Of a stretch of DNA of 9,905 nt, positions 1 to 7,293 are shown piece after piece (within the stretch, counting starts at the first letter, position 1; the number at the start of each line of letters is the position of its first letter). Made by a program: the position numbers and the translations under genes. This DNA comes from Candidatus Wolframiiraptor sp. GTDB lineage: Archaea > Thermoproteota > Nitrososphaeria_A > Caldarchaeales > Wolframiiraptoraceae. Under the pieces are notes generated by a model. It saw nothing but the letters and a program-made list of their open reading frames with translations. It made no database searches and had not been told where the DNA came from. Where the stretch lies: positions 1 to 9,905 of the forward strand of contig QMUP01000018.1 of assembly GCA_003660635.1 (NCBI GenBank), in the 5' to 3' direction.

Positions 1-1730
1 AGATCCCCATCCGGGAAATCAGGGCAGCCCATCTCAGAAGGCTCATAGCGATAGACGGTATAATAGTGAGGGCGAGCGCCATACGCCCCATGCTTAGGGT
101 CGCCGTTTTTAGATGCAGCAATTGCGGTGCAAAATATAGGATTCCTCAGGAGGAGGCGAGGATAACTCCACCCGACAGATGTGCTAGATGCATGAGTAAG
201 AGATCGAGATTTGAGTTAATTGCCGAGGAAAGCGACTACATCGATTTCCAGCTCGTTGGGATACAGGAGAAACCTGAGGACCTGCCACCCGGTCAGCTTC
301 CACGAATAATCGACGTCGGGTTGAAAGGCGATATAGTAGATGTTGCGAGGCCGGGTGATAGAGTGATAGTGACCGGAGTTCTCCAAGCGATCCATGACCG
401 AGAACCGGATTCCCTCAGGAAGACCTCGAAGATGTATCTGGAAGCGGTTAGCATCGAGAGGGCGAGTAAGGAACCGGAAACCCTAACTATAACTCCAGAA
501 GAGGAAAAGCTCTTCAGGGAAATGGCGAAGGATCCTGAAATCCACAAGAAGCTCGTCGAATCCATCGCTCCAAGTATTCACGGCCTAGAACATATCAAGA
601 AAGCGGTCATGCTCCTCCTCTTCGGAGGGAGAACTAAACAATACCCGGATGGAACCAAGGTCAGAGGCGACATACACGTGTTATTAGTCGGAGACCCCGG
701 AACCGGTAAGAGCCAGCTCCTGAAATATGTCGCGATGATGGCGCCGAGGGGAATCTATACATCGGGCAGAGGCTCGACGGCAGCTGGGCTAACGGCCGCC
801 GTTGTCCGAGACAAGACCGGCGGGATGATGCTGGAGGCGGGGGCGCTGGTGCTAGCCGATATGGGCGTGGCGTGCATAGATGAGATCGATAAGATGAGGT
901 CTGAGGATAGGGTGGCGATCCACGAGGCGATGGCCCAGCAGACCATAAGCATAGCCAAGGGAGGGATCGTGGCGACTCTAAATGCCAGGACATCGATACT
1001 TGCCGCCGCAAACCCCGTCCTCGGCAGATATGATCCCTATAGGAGTTTCACCGACAACGTAGACCTGCCAATCACGATTCTTTCCAGGTTTGACTTGATC
1101 TTCGTCTTAAGAGATGAACCTCAAAAAGAAAGGGATGAGAAATTGGCGGAACACATCCTCGGGCTTCAATCGAAATCCACCGCCGTAACCTCACCGCCCA
1201 TCAAGCCCGAAATCCTCAGGAAATACATCGCCTACGCGAAGAGGATTCAACCTGAACTCACACCCTCTGCCGCGAAGCTGATCAAGGACTTTTACCTGCA
1301 GATGAGGTCTATTTATCAGCAGACCTCGACAGTGACAATAACGGCGAGGCAATTGGAGTCTCTGATAAGGTTGGCGGAGGCGAGGGCGAGGGCGGCGCTC
1401 AGGGAATACGTAACCGAGGAAGACGTATTCGATGTAATCGACCTGATGAAGAGGAGTTTATCCGAGGTCGGCATAGATATAGAGACGGGAAAACCGGATA
1501 TAGATGTGATATTAACTGGGAAGCCGAAGAGCATGCGCGACAAATTCGTAATGCTCTTAGATGCGATCCGAGAATTACAGGAGGAGAAAGGCTATGCTGA
1601 AGATGAGGAGGTTAGAGAGGCATTAAGGGAAAAGGGATTAACAGACGTCGAGATAAATAAGCTGTTAAGCAGGCTTCTCTCCGACGGTAAGATATTTAGC
1701 CCCAAGCCCGGAGTATATAGGCTAACCTAA
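1..1730 (+). CDS. mcm: MCM replicative DNA helicase, 5'-truncated by window edge
   Basis: This is the ATP-driven 3'-5' hexameric helicase that unwinds DNA at archaeal replication forks. The frame is open from the first full codon at 3-5, and residues encoded before the GTG at 66 (REIRAAHLRRLIAIDG) already match the conserved MCM N-terminal domain. The GTG is therefore an internal Val, and roughly 100 N-terminal residues lie outside the window. Counting from position 3, 575 residues are visible. They include a C4 zinc finger (Cys38, Cys41, Cys60, Cys63), an OB/beta-hairpin region, Walker A GDPGTGKS at 230-237, Walker B CIDEID with Asp293-Glu294, sensor-1 Asn337, arginine finger Arg362 in SRFD, and a C-terminal winged-helix of about 65 residues. 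Walker B has Ile where many MCMs have Phe, a variant I recall from crenarchaeal MCM, so it is not a defect. hel308 follows after 15 nt, so the two are probably co-transcribed. Any promoter lies upstream of the window. Confidence 0.97.
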   Translation, partial: IPIREIRAAHLRRLIAIDGIIVRASAIRPMLRVAVFRCSNCGAKYRIPQEEARITPPDRCARCMSKRSRFELIAEESDYIDFQLVGIQEKPEDLPPGQLPRIIDVGLKGDIVDVARPGDRVIVTGVLQAIHDREPDSLRKTSKMYLEAVSIERASKEPETLTITPEEEKLFREMAKDPEIHKKLVESIAPSIHGLEHIKKAVMLLLFGGRTKQYPDGTKVRGDIHVLLVGDPGTGKSQLLKYVAMMAPRGIYTSGRGSTAAGLTAAVVRDKTGGMMLEAGALVLADMGVACIDEIDKMRSEDRVAIHEAMAQQTISIAKGGIVATLNARTSILAAANPVLGRYDPYRSFTDNVDLPITILSRFDLIFVLRDEPQKERDEKLAEHILGLQSKSTAVTSPPIKPEILRKYIAYAKRIQPELTPSAAKLIKDFYLQMRSIYQQTSTVTITARQLESLIRLAEARARAALREYVTEEDVFDVIDLMKRSLSEVGIDIETGKPDIDVILTGKPKSMRDKFVMLLDAIRELQEEKGYAEDEEVREALREKGLTDVEINKLLSRLLSDGKIFSPKPGVYRLT

Positions 1731-1733
1731 GCC

Positions 1734-1739
1734 GGGGAG
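1734..1739 (+). promoter_or_regulatory. Shine-Dalgarno-like site for the hel308 TTG start
   Basis: GGGGAG lies 6 nt before the TTG at 1746 in the 15-nt mcm-hel308 gap. It supports that non-ATG start and internal translation initiation on a shared mcm-hel308 mRNA. Confidence 0.6.
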
Positions 1740-1745
1740 AGTGTT

Positions 1746-3884
1746 TTGCTGGTCGATGACCTACCTATTCCGGACTTCGTTAAGGGAAATGTGAAAGAAC
1801 TCGGTATAAGGGAACTATATCCACCTCAAGTAAAAGCGATTCAAGCGGGAGTTCTCAAAGGTGAGAACGTCGTCCTTGCCACGCCCACAGCCTCGGGAAA
1901 AACCCTCGTCGCATTATTCGCCGCCTCAATACACCTAATTAGGGGCGGAAAGGTGCTGTATCTCGTCCCCCTTAGGGCGCTCGCATCAGAAAAAATAGAG
2001 GATTGCAGAAAGATCCTCTGCAAGAATTCGGGGTTTCGCGCCGCGATCTCGACCGGAGACTACGACTCTGCCGATCCCTGGCTAGCAAACTACGACGTGA
2101 TAGTCGCGACGAACGAGAAGGCCGATAGCCTGTTAAGGCATAGAGCCTCTTGGATGAATGATTTATCCATAGTTATCTTAGACGAATTACATTTACTTGG
2201 AGACCCCGACAGAGGACCGACATTAGAGATAGTGATTACAAAGCTGCGGAGAAGGCTTCCAAAAGTACAGCTGATAGGATTAAGCGCCACGATCAGCAAC
2301 GCTGAGGAAATCGCCGAGTGGCTGGACGCCAATCCAGTCGTCTCAGAATGGAGGCCGGTGCCGCTTAAGGAAGGAGTTTTGATGGGGAGGAAGATAGAGT
2401 TCGCCGACGGCGAGGTCAGAGAACTCAGGAAAATCGATGAAAACGTGTTGGTAAACGCCGTTTTAAACACAATTCTTGATGGAGGCCAAGTACTGGTATT
2501 CGCGATGACGCGGAGGAAAGCCGAACAATACGCCGCCAAACTGGCAAAAGCATTCAGCGAAAGAATAGAGGTCCTCGGCCCCAGAGACCGCGAACTACTT
2601 CAAGATTATGCCGAAAAGATCTTAGAAGTGGATAGGAGTAGTTTCTCAGAGAACCTCGCAAACCTCGTGGCCGCCGGAGCGGCATTCCACCACGCAGGTC
2701 TCTCCCACGCGCATAGGGCGATAATTGAAGAGGCATTTAGGTCGAGGATCTTAAAGGCGGTTGTGGCGACGCCGACCCTTGCTGCGGGCGTGAATCTCCC
2801 CGCGAGACTAGTGCTCATAACCGAGGTGAAGAGATACCAGTTAGGATACGGTTATCAAGCCATTCCAGTTTTAGAGTATAAGCAGTTTTGCGGCAGGGCC
2901 GGTAGACCGGGCTTCGATGAAGTAGGATACGCGGTCGCCATTGCTAGGAAGAGAACCGATAAAGACTATATTTTCAAGAAGTACATTCTGGGAAGCCCTG
3001 AGAAGATCAAGTCGGAGTTGGCGTCGGAGCGCCATCTCAGAACACACGTCCTCGCGATAATCGCCTCAGAGGATCTTGAAGACCTCGATCATCTCCTCAA
3101 ATTCTTTGATTCCACATTCTTAGCGCATATCTATGGGAGCTTCGTAATTCAAGGGCTCATAATGGACGTACTCGATTTCCTGAGGTCAGCAAACTTCATT
3201 GAACTTCGTGGAGACAAGGTTAAGGCGACGTCTCTTGGAAGGAGGGTTTCGCAACTCTATATAGATCCGTTGACCGCTGTGAAACTCTTAGAGATATTCC
3301 GCGAGGCCGGGAAAGCATCCGTCTTCGGCCTTCTCCATTCCATAGCCTTAACCCCTGATGTCCCGACGATCCCGATGAAGAGATTTTCCTACAAACTTCT
3401 TGAAGAAGAAATAGACGCGAGGAGAGATGGTCTACTAGTTCCTCCCCCTGATCCGGAAGAAGAGGCATATGACGAATACATGGACGCCATCAGAACAGCA
3501 TTGGTCCTCGAAGCATGGATAAATGAGGTATCGGAGGCGGAGATATATGATAGGTTCGGAGTTCAGCCGGGAGATCTGGCGGCGCTTAGGGAGCACGCGA
3601 GCTGGATAGCCTATGCCGCATCTCAGATAGCGAAGATAGCTGGCTACCGTGAATTCGTGAAACCTTATGATATGCTGAGCACGAGATTGAAACACGGAGT
3701 CAGGGAAGAACTGCTACCCTTAGTGAGCCTCCGGGGAATCGGGAGAGTTAGAGCTAGGGCACTCTATCGGGCCGGCTTTACCACTCTGGAGAAATTAAGA
3801 CAAGCATCTCCGGAGGATTTGATGAAGGTCCCGGGAATAGGGGCTTCGACGATAAAGCTGATCAAAGAGCAACTTCAATCATGA
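1746..3884 (+). CDS. hel308: Hel308 family superfamily-2 DNA helicase
   Basis: This ATP-dependent 3'-5' helicase acts on stalled or forked replication structures and in recombination repair. The 712-residue length is typical of archaeal Hel308. Visible motifs are the Q motif (YPPQ, Gln28), Walker A TPTASGKT (46-53), motif Ia LVPLRALASEK, DELH box (146-149), motif III SAT (180-182), motif IV QVLVFAMTRRKAE, motif V ATPTLAAGVNLPAR, and motif VI QFCGRAGRPG (380-389) with Arg384 and Arg387. The C-terminal ~50 residues hold a helix-hairpin-helix region (LRGIGRVRARAL and VPGIGASTI). The TTG start is chosen because the family N-terminus (DLPIP near residue 5) begins right there, and GGGGAG at 1734-1739 sits 6 nt upstream. 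No other start exists between the mcm stop and this codon. The gene probably shares a transcript with mcm. Its last 10 bp overlap the opposing phosphatase gene. Motif VI has Phe-Cys after Gln, whereas the family commonly has small or hydrophobic residues there; this is likely neutral. Confidence 0.96.
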   Translation: MLVDDLPIPDFVKGNVKELGIRELYPPQVKAIQAGVLKGENVVLATPTASGKTLVALFAASIHLIRGGKVLYLVPLRALASEKIEDCRKILCKNSGFRAAISTGDYDSADPWLANYDVIVATNEKADSLLRHRASWMNDLSIVILDELHLLGDPDRGPTLEIVITKLRRRLPKVQLIGLSATISNAEEIAEWLDANPVVSEWRPVPLKEGVLMGRKIEFADGEVRELRKIDENVLVNAVLNTILDGGQVLVFAMTRRKAEQYAAKLAKAFSERIEVLGPRDRELLQDYAEKILEVDRSSFSENLANLVAAGAAFHHAGLSHAHRAIIEEAFRSRILKAVVATPTLAAGVNLPARLVLITEVKRYQLGYGYQAIPVLEYKQFCGRAGRPGFDEVGYAVAIARKRTDKDYIFKKYILGSPEKIKSELASERHLRTHVLAIIASEDLEDLDHLLKFFDSTFLAHIYGSFVIQGLIMDVLDFLRSANFIELRGDKVKATSLGRRVSQLYIDPLTAVKLLEIFREAGKASVFGLLHSIALTPDVPTIPMKRFSYKLLEEEIDARRDGLLVPPPDPEEEAYDEYMDAIRTALVLEAWINEVSEAEIYDRFGVQPGDLAALREHASWIAYAASQIAKIAGYREFVKPYDMLSTRLKHGVREELLPLVSLRGIGRVRARALYRAGFTTLEKLRQASPEDLMKVPGIGASTIKLIKEQLQS

Positions 3885-4369
3885 TATCTTCGATAAAACT
3901 CGAAGAGGGCGCGTTCTTGATTAGGTTCAATCGATCCAGGTCTCATCTCTCTAATCGCTTTAATTGCCTCCTCGGGGGTTAAACCATCACGGACCATAAG
4001 GTATGCCGCAAGAACTGTGCCCGTTCTACCAAGCCCAGCGGCGCAATGTACTAAAATCTTCCTGCCTTTAGATACTTCCTCGAAAATCTTCTCCACGATG
4101 TGCTTTAGGACCTCGGGATCCGGGCAGGAGTGGTCTTCTATCGGAGCGTGAAAATACTTCAATCCCATCTCCTCAATCCATTCCCCCGGGAGGGGGGATT
4201 CCGTCAACGAGATTATGACATCTATTCCTTGCCCTCTAATCCATTTCATCTGGCTGAAGGTCATCGGCCGCGCGGAGGCCGCGACGTGGTCATCTACCCA
4301 TTTGAATCGCATCGGCTTGTCATTAAACACGGCCATTACCCTCCGATAGATGTCTCCAATTAAGGTCAC
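3875..4369 (-). CDS. Cys-based protein phosphatase, dual-specificity/tyrosine type
   Basis: A small (164-residue) cytosolic phosphatase predicted to remove phosphate from Tyr, and perhaps Ser/Thr, through a phospho-cysteine intermediate. The P-loop HCAAGLGRT gives nucleophile Cys109 and phosphate-binding Arg115, followed by GTVLAAYLMVRDGLTPEEA, typical of archaeal PTP/DSP proteins. A likely general acid is Asp79 or Asp84 in the IEDHSCPD loop. No signal peptide or membrane segment is seen. The GTG at 4369 is taken as the start because a TATA-like TTAAAATA is centred about 26 nt upstream. Met12 or Met20 are alternative starts, and similar proteins begin near the RFKWVDDHVAASARP stretch (residues 21-35), so residues 1-19 are less certain. 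The gene is convergent with hel308 (10-bp tail overlap) and divergent from the PRPP synthetase homologue, so it is probably its own transcription unit. The substrate is unknown. Confidence 0.9.
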   Translation of the reverse strand: MTLIGDIYRRVMAVFNDKPMRFKWVDDHVAASARPMTFSQMKWIRGQGIDVIISLTESPLPGEWIEEMGLKYFHAPIEDHSCPDPEVLKHIVEKIFEEVSKGRKILVHCAAGLGRTGTVLAAYLMVRDGLTPEEAIKAIREMRPGSIEPNQERALFEFYRRYHD

Positions 4370-4390
4370 TGTTCTACCGCCTCTCCGGCC

Positions 4391-4400
4391 GTATTTTAAC
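4391..4400 (-). promoter_or_regulatory. TATA-like promoter of the phosphatase gene
   Basis: On the minus strand this reads GTTAAAATAC, with TTAAAATA centred about 26 nt before the GTG start at 4369, the spacing expected for a leaderless archaeal transcript. A GGAGAGG lies between this box and the start. If it acts as a ribosome-binding site instead, transcription must begin further upstream. Confidence 0.5.
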
Positions 4401-4410
4401 TTACAGCTCG

Positions 4411-4432
4411 GTGAAATAATCTAAAAATTATA
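4411..4432 (+). promoter_or_regulatory. TATA-like promoter of the PRPP synthetase operon
   Basis: An A/T-rich block (GTGAAATAAT then CTAAAAATTATAG) ends 20 nt before the ATG at 4452. AAAAATTA is centred about 25 nt upstream, consistent with a leaderless mRNA. Using GAAATAAT instead would give a leader of about 10 nt. It lies in the 82-bp divergent region shared with the phosphatase gene. Confidence 0.5.
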
Positions 4433-4451
4433 GAGTGGAAATCTGAAAGGC

Positions 4452-5327
4452 ATGATCTTGGTTGCGGGACCCGCCTCCACCTACTTAGCTGAAAAACTTG
4501 CCGAGATAACTGGGTTGAAGTTAATCAAGTTAGAGCATAAACTCTTTCCGGATGGAGAAAGCTATATTCGATTTCCCGAAAAAATTGAGGGACAAGATCT
4601 CTTGGTAATTCAAGGCACCCACCCACCTCAAGACAGACATCTCATTCAAGCATACTTTATAGCCGAAAATGCCATAGACCTCGGAGCCAAATCCGTCTCC
4701 TTAATCGCGCCTTACCTCGCATACGCGAGACAGGACAAACGCTTTCTTGAAGGAGAAATTCTCAGCATAAAATCCGTACTCGGAATGCTCAAGTCGGCGG
4801 GCTATGAAAAAATTTACACCGTTAACATACATTCTCCTTGGATAGCGGAGAGTTCACCGATACCGCTCATTAACATCCACGCCGAGAAGGCTATGGCAAG
4901 ATACCTTAAGGAATTAGATGTCGAGAACCCAGTAGTGGTGTCTGTTGGGAAGAAGGGTGAAGAGATGGCGAGCGCGGTGGCCAACGAATTAGATGCTGAC
5001 TACGCGGTTGCGAGGTCTAGTAGAGATAGAGTTACAGGAAGGGTTATGGTAGAATTAGAGCGGGTGCAAAAGCTCAAGAACGCGATCGTAGTAGATGATA
5101 TAATCAGCACGGGTGGAACTATGGTAGAGGTCGTTAACGCGTTAAAGAAGATGGGTGCCGAGAAAATCTACGTCGCATGCGTTCACGGGCTTATGATAGG
5201 AAAAGCAGCGGAAAAAATCCTAAACGCAGGCGCGGAACAGATAATCGCATCAGACACGATCCCCAGCGAGTACTCTAAGTACTCCGTCGCAGAGGTACTA
5301 GTCGAGGAAGTGATCCGAGGGAAATAA
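4452..5327 (+). CDS. prs: Ribose-phosphate pyrophosphokinase (PRPP synthetase) homologue with altered catalytic loop
   Basis: Family members make PRPP from ribose 5-phosphate and ATP for purine, pyrimidine, His and Trp synthesis. The 291-residue length fits the short archaeal form. Motifs retained are FPDGESYIR (32-40), the ATP-site YARQDKRF (91-98), the NIH segment with His127, and the ribose-phosphate loop VVDDIISTGGTM (213-224). Two expected motifs are changed. The APDKG segment reads VGKKG (165-169), with Lys in place of Asp. The catalytic-loop K-x-R, as in the M. jannaschii enzyme recalled as LEKTR, reads SSR (189-191), so the catalytic Lys appears as Ser189 while Arg191 is kept. The reading frame is otherwise intact and co-operonic, so this is not a pseudogene. 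It may be a modified PRPP synthetase or a paralogue with changed activity. It is the first gene of a three-gene operon and its TAA shares one base with the next ATG. Confidence 0.88.
   Translation: MILVAGPASTYLAEKLAEITGLKLIKLEHKLFPDGESYIRFPEKIEGQDLLVIQGTHPPQDRHLIQAYFIAENAIDLGAKSVSLIAPYLAYARQDKRFLEGEILSIKSVLGMLKSAGYEKIYTVNIHSPWIAESSPIPLINIHAEKAMARYLKELDVENPVVVSVGKKGEEMASAVANELDADYAVARSSRDRVTGRVMVELERVQKLKNAIVVDDIISTGGTMVEVVNALKKMGAEKIYVACVHGLMIGKAAEKILNAGAEQIIASDTIPSEYSKYSVAEVLVEEVIRGK
5306..5321 (+). promoter_or_regulatory. Ribosome-binding region for the tRNA methyltransferase inside the prs 3' end
   Basis: GGAAGTGATC (5306-5315) differs by one base from the archaeal SD consensus GGAGGTGATC, and GAGGG (5317-5321) lies 5 nt before the ATG at 5327. 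Together they suggest efficient coupled re-initiation at the TAATG junction. Confidence 0.5.
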
Positions 5328-6376
5328 TGGAAAAGCAAACATTCTTCTTTCTCCTTTCAGGCGAATACGAAACACTTCCTGTAGCAGAGTTGAGATCAGT
5401 TCTAAACATATTAGATCCTGAACATGAGTTAATCGGTATCTCCCCCACTCGAAGGATACTCATATCGAATACGGATATCAAGTCTGCCAAAACGGCAGTA
5501 GAACGGGCGGCTTATACGAAGCTGTGCTGCCGATTAATAGCAGTTACAAAGACCTCTGAGAGGGACCTCTTGAATTCTATAACCGAGGAGGCTATCGCCG
5601 AAATATTTCATGAAGGAGCAGAAAAGTTCGCGGTTAGGGGAAAACGTATTGAGGGAGCTGAGATCGATAAGTTAGCTATAGAGAGGGAATTGGGGGCCAA
5701 GATTCTCAGATTAAATCCGAGATTAAAGGTTGACTTGACGAACCCAGACATCTTGATATTCATCCTCTCAGAACCTCAGCTGACCTTCATCGGCGTACTT
5801 ATCCACTCAAAACCGAAAAACTTTTTCAAAGACAGGATTGCAGGCAAAAGACCCTTTTCACTTCCCTCCGCAATGCAGCCGGACTTCTCAAGAGCTATGG
5901 TAAATTTGGCGGAAGTTAAACCCGGCGGCAAGATTTTAGATCCATTTTCAGGTACTGGAGGAATAGTGATAGAGGCGGGGCTACTCGGATACGATGTTTA
6001 CGGAGTCGAGTTGAAGGAGTGGATCGCCGAAGGGGCTTTAAGGAATCTCAAAAGATATCTACCGGGCAGAGAGTTCATGATAGTCGGAGATGCGCGGTAC
6101 CCTGTATTCAGGGAAGGTTTGTTTGACGCCTTTGTCACCGATCCACCTTATGGAAGATCTACCACGGTTCCTTCAGAATCTATTCAATCACTTCTAAACA
6201 AGTTCTTTGATAGCTCCCTCAAGTTATTGAAGAAAGAAGGGAGGATAGTGATGGCCTCGCCAGCGGACATAGAACTCGAGGAAATAGCGGCAGCCCATGG
6301 ATTAAGACTTCTTGGTAGACACCTTGCCAGAGTTCATGGTAGCCTGATTAGGAAGGTGGTGGTGTTGGGGAAATGA
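5327..6376 (+). CDS. tRNA (guanine-10-N2)-methyltransferase, archaeal Trm11/Trm-G10 family
   Basis: Archaeal members use S-adenosylmethionine to make m2G and m2,2G at position 10 of tRNA, stabilising the tRNA core. The 349 residues show an N-terminal half with a THUMP-type RNA-binding region (about 60-160), the linker block PFSLPSAMQPDFSRAMVNLA (176-195) that corresponds to the HPGAL/PxLARAMVNLA region of this family, and a Rossmann methyltransferase. In the latter, SAM motif I is LDPFSGTGG (204-212), an acidic residue follows in GVELKEW (Glu228), GDARY contains Asp255, and the catalytic motif IV is DPPYGRST (272-279). The DPPY form fits N2-guanine methylation. The ATG overlaps the stop of prs by one base, and the 3' end overlaps the RNase Z start as ATGA. 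This indicates one operon that links G10 modification with tRNA 3' processing. Confidence in the family is high; mono- versus dimethylation cannot be read from sequence. Confidence 0.92.
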   Translation: MEKQTFFFLLSGEYETLPVAELRSVLNILDPEHELIGISPTRRILISNTDIKSAKTAVERAAYTKLCCRLIAVTKTSERDLLNSITEEAIAEIFHEGAEKFAVRGKRIEGAEIDKLAIERELGAKILRLNPRLKVDLTNPDILIFILSEPQLTFIGVLIHSKPKNFFKDRIAGKRPFSLPSAMQPDFSRAMVNLAEVKPGGKILDPFSGTGGIVIEAGLLGYDVYGVELKEWIAEGALRNLKRYLPGREFMIVGDARYPVFREGLFDAFVTDPPYGRSTTVPSESIQSLLNKFFDSSLKLLKKEGRIVMASPADIELEEIAAAHGLRLLGRHLARVHGSLIRKVVVLGK

Positions 6377-7293
6377 CGGTTATGAAGCTGATCTTCCTCG
6401 GAACTGGAGGCGGTATTCCAAGCGTCAAGAGATCGCTCCCATCGATAGCAGTTAAGTTTTCAGGCCATATGATATTGTTCGATTGCGGAGAGGGAACCCA
6501 AAGACAAATGATGAAGGCGGGAACGGGATTTAAGAGGGAAATGATCATATTATTAACGCATTTACACGGAGACCACATACTCGGTCTACCTGGATTAATC
6601 TATACGCTCTCCATGTTGAATAGAAAAGATCCATTGATTGTGATAGGGCCTCCCGGGACTAAGAAATTCATAGAGGCAATTCTCTCAATCAGATTTGGTA
6701 AACTCAATTACGAGATCCACGTCAGAGAAATCCTTGATGGAATAGCGTATGAATCGAGAGAATACGTCATCGAGGCCGTTAGGGCGGATCACACGGTAAC
6801 CGCTCTCGCCTATAAATTGAGAGAAAAGGATAGGCCGGGAAGGATGAATGCCGAGTATTTGGAGAGAATTGGGTTGCCCAAGGGACCGTTATGGGGCAGG
6901 CTCCAGAGAGGCGAACCCGTAGAATTTAAGGGGAGAATCATTAGACCTGAGGAGGTGATGGGGCCTCCGAGACCCGGTAGGAAGATAGTTTACACCGGCG
7001 ATACCAGGCCCTCGGACAAGATAGTTGAATTCTCTAAGGACGCGGATGTCTTAATCCACGACGCCACATTCCACTCCGAATTCGAAGAGGAAGCTCTTAG
7101 CGAGGGACATTCCACCGCTAGGGGGGCTGCGGAAATCGCCTTCAAGGCGGGTGTTAAGAGGTTATACCTTTTCCATATAAGCCCTAGATATGAAGGAAAT
7201 GAAGAGAAGCTTCTTCGAGAAGCTAGAGCAGTATTCCCCAACAGCTTTCTCGCTGAAGATTTATTGAGCTATGAAGTGCCATTAAGCGACTAA
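6373..7293 (+). CDS. rnz: Ribonuclease Z, tRNA 3'-processing endonuclease (short form)
   Basis: This zinc-dependent metallo-beta-lactamase-fold endonuclease cleaves pre-tRNA after the discriminator base so that CCA can be added. The 306-residue length matches the short RNase Z (ElaC-like) form. All metal ligands are visible: His63, His65, Asp67 and His68 in THLHGDH, His140 in RADHT, Asp210 in YTGDTRPS, and His268 in LFHIS. His246 of the GHST motif is also present. GPPGTKK (92-98) falls where the flexible exosite arm starts, and GLPKGPLWGRLQRGE (167-181) is the usual substrate-side segment. ATG 6373 overlaps the preceding stop (ATGA). ATG 6382 (MKLIFLGTGGGIPS) matches the usual family N-terminus and has GGGGAA 9 nt upstream, so the true start may be 6382. 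It is the last gene of the prs-methyltransferase-rnz operon. Confidence 0.96.
   Translation: MTVMKLIFLGTGGGIPSVKRSLPSIAVKFSGHMILFDCGEGTQRQMMKAGTGFKREMIILLTHLHGDHILGLPGLIYTLSMLNRKDPLIVIGPPGTKKFIEAILSIRFGKLNYEIHVREILDGIAYESREYVIEAVRADHTVTALAYKLREKDRPGRMNAEYLERIGLPKGPLWGRLQRGEPVEFKGRIIRPEEVMGPPRPGRKIVYTGDTRPSDKIVEFSKDADVLIHDATFHSEFEEEALSEGHSTARGAAEIAFKAGVKRLYLFHISPRYEGNEEKLLREARAVFPNSFLAEDLLSYEVPLSD

Noticed and set aside
66..68. GTG at 66 as the start of the MCM gene
   Set aside because: The frame is open to the left edge and the residues before it match the conserved MCM N-terminal domain, so the GTG is an internal valine and the gene is truncated by the window.
870..890. MCM Walker B reading IDEID instead of the common IDEFD as a possible defect
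   Set aside because: The Asp-Glu pair is intact, and I recall this Ile form from crenarchaeal MCM proteins, so it is ordinary variation.
661..1011. Long minus-strand frame inside mcm
   Set aside because: Low-complexity Ser/Pro/Arg-rich translation antisense to a strongly conserved helicase domain; a shadow of the real gene. The same holds for the minus-strand frames at 2090-2539 and 3435-3695.
4130..4363. Plus-strand frame opposite the phosphatase gene
   Set aside because: It lies wholly antisense to the conserved phosphatase catalytic region and has no start signal or recognisable motif.
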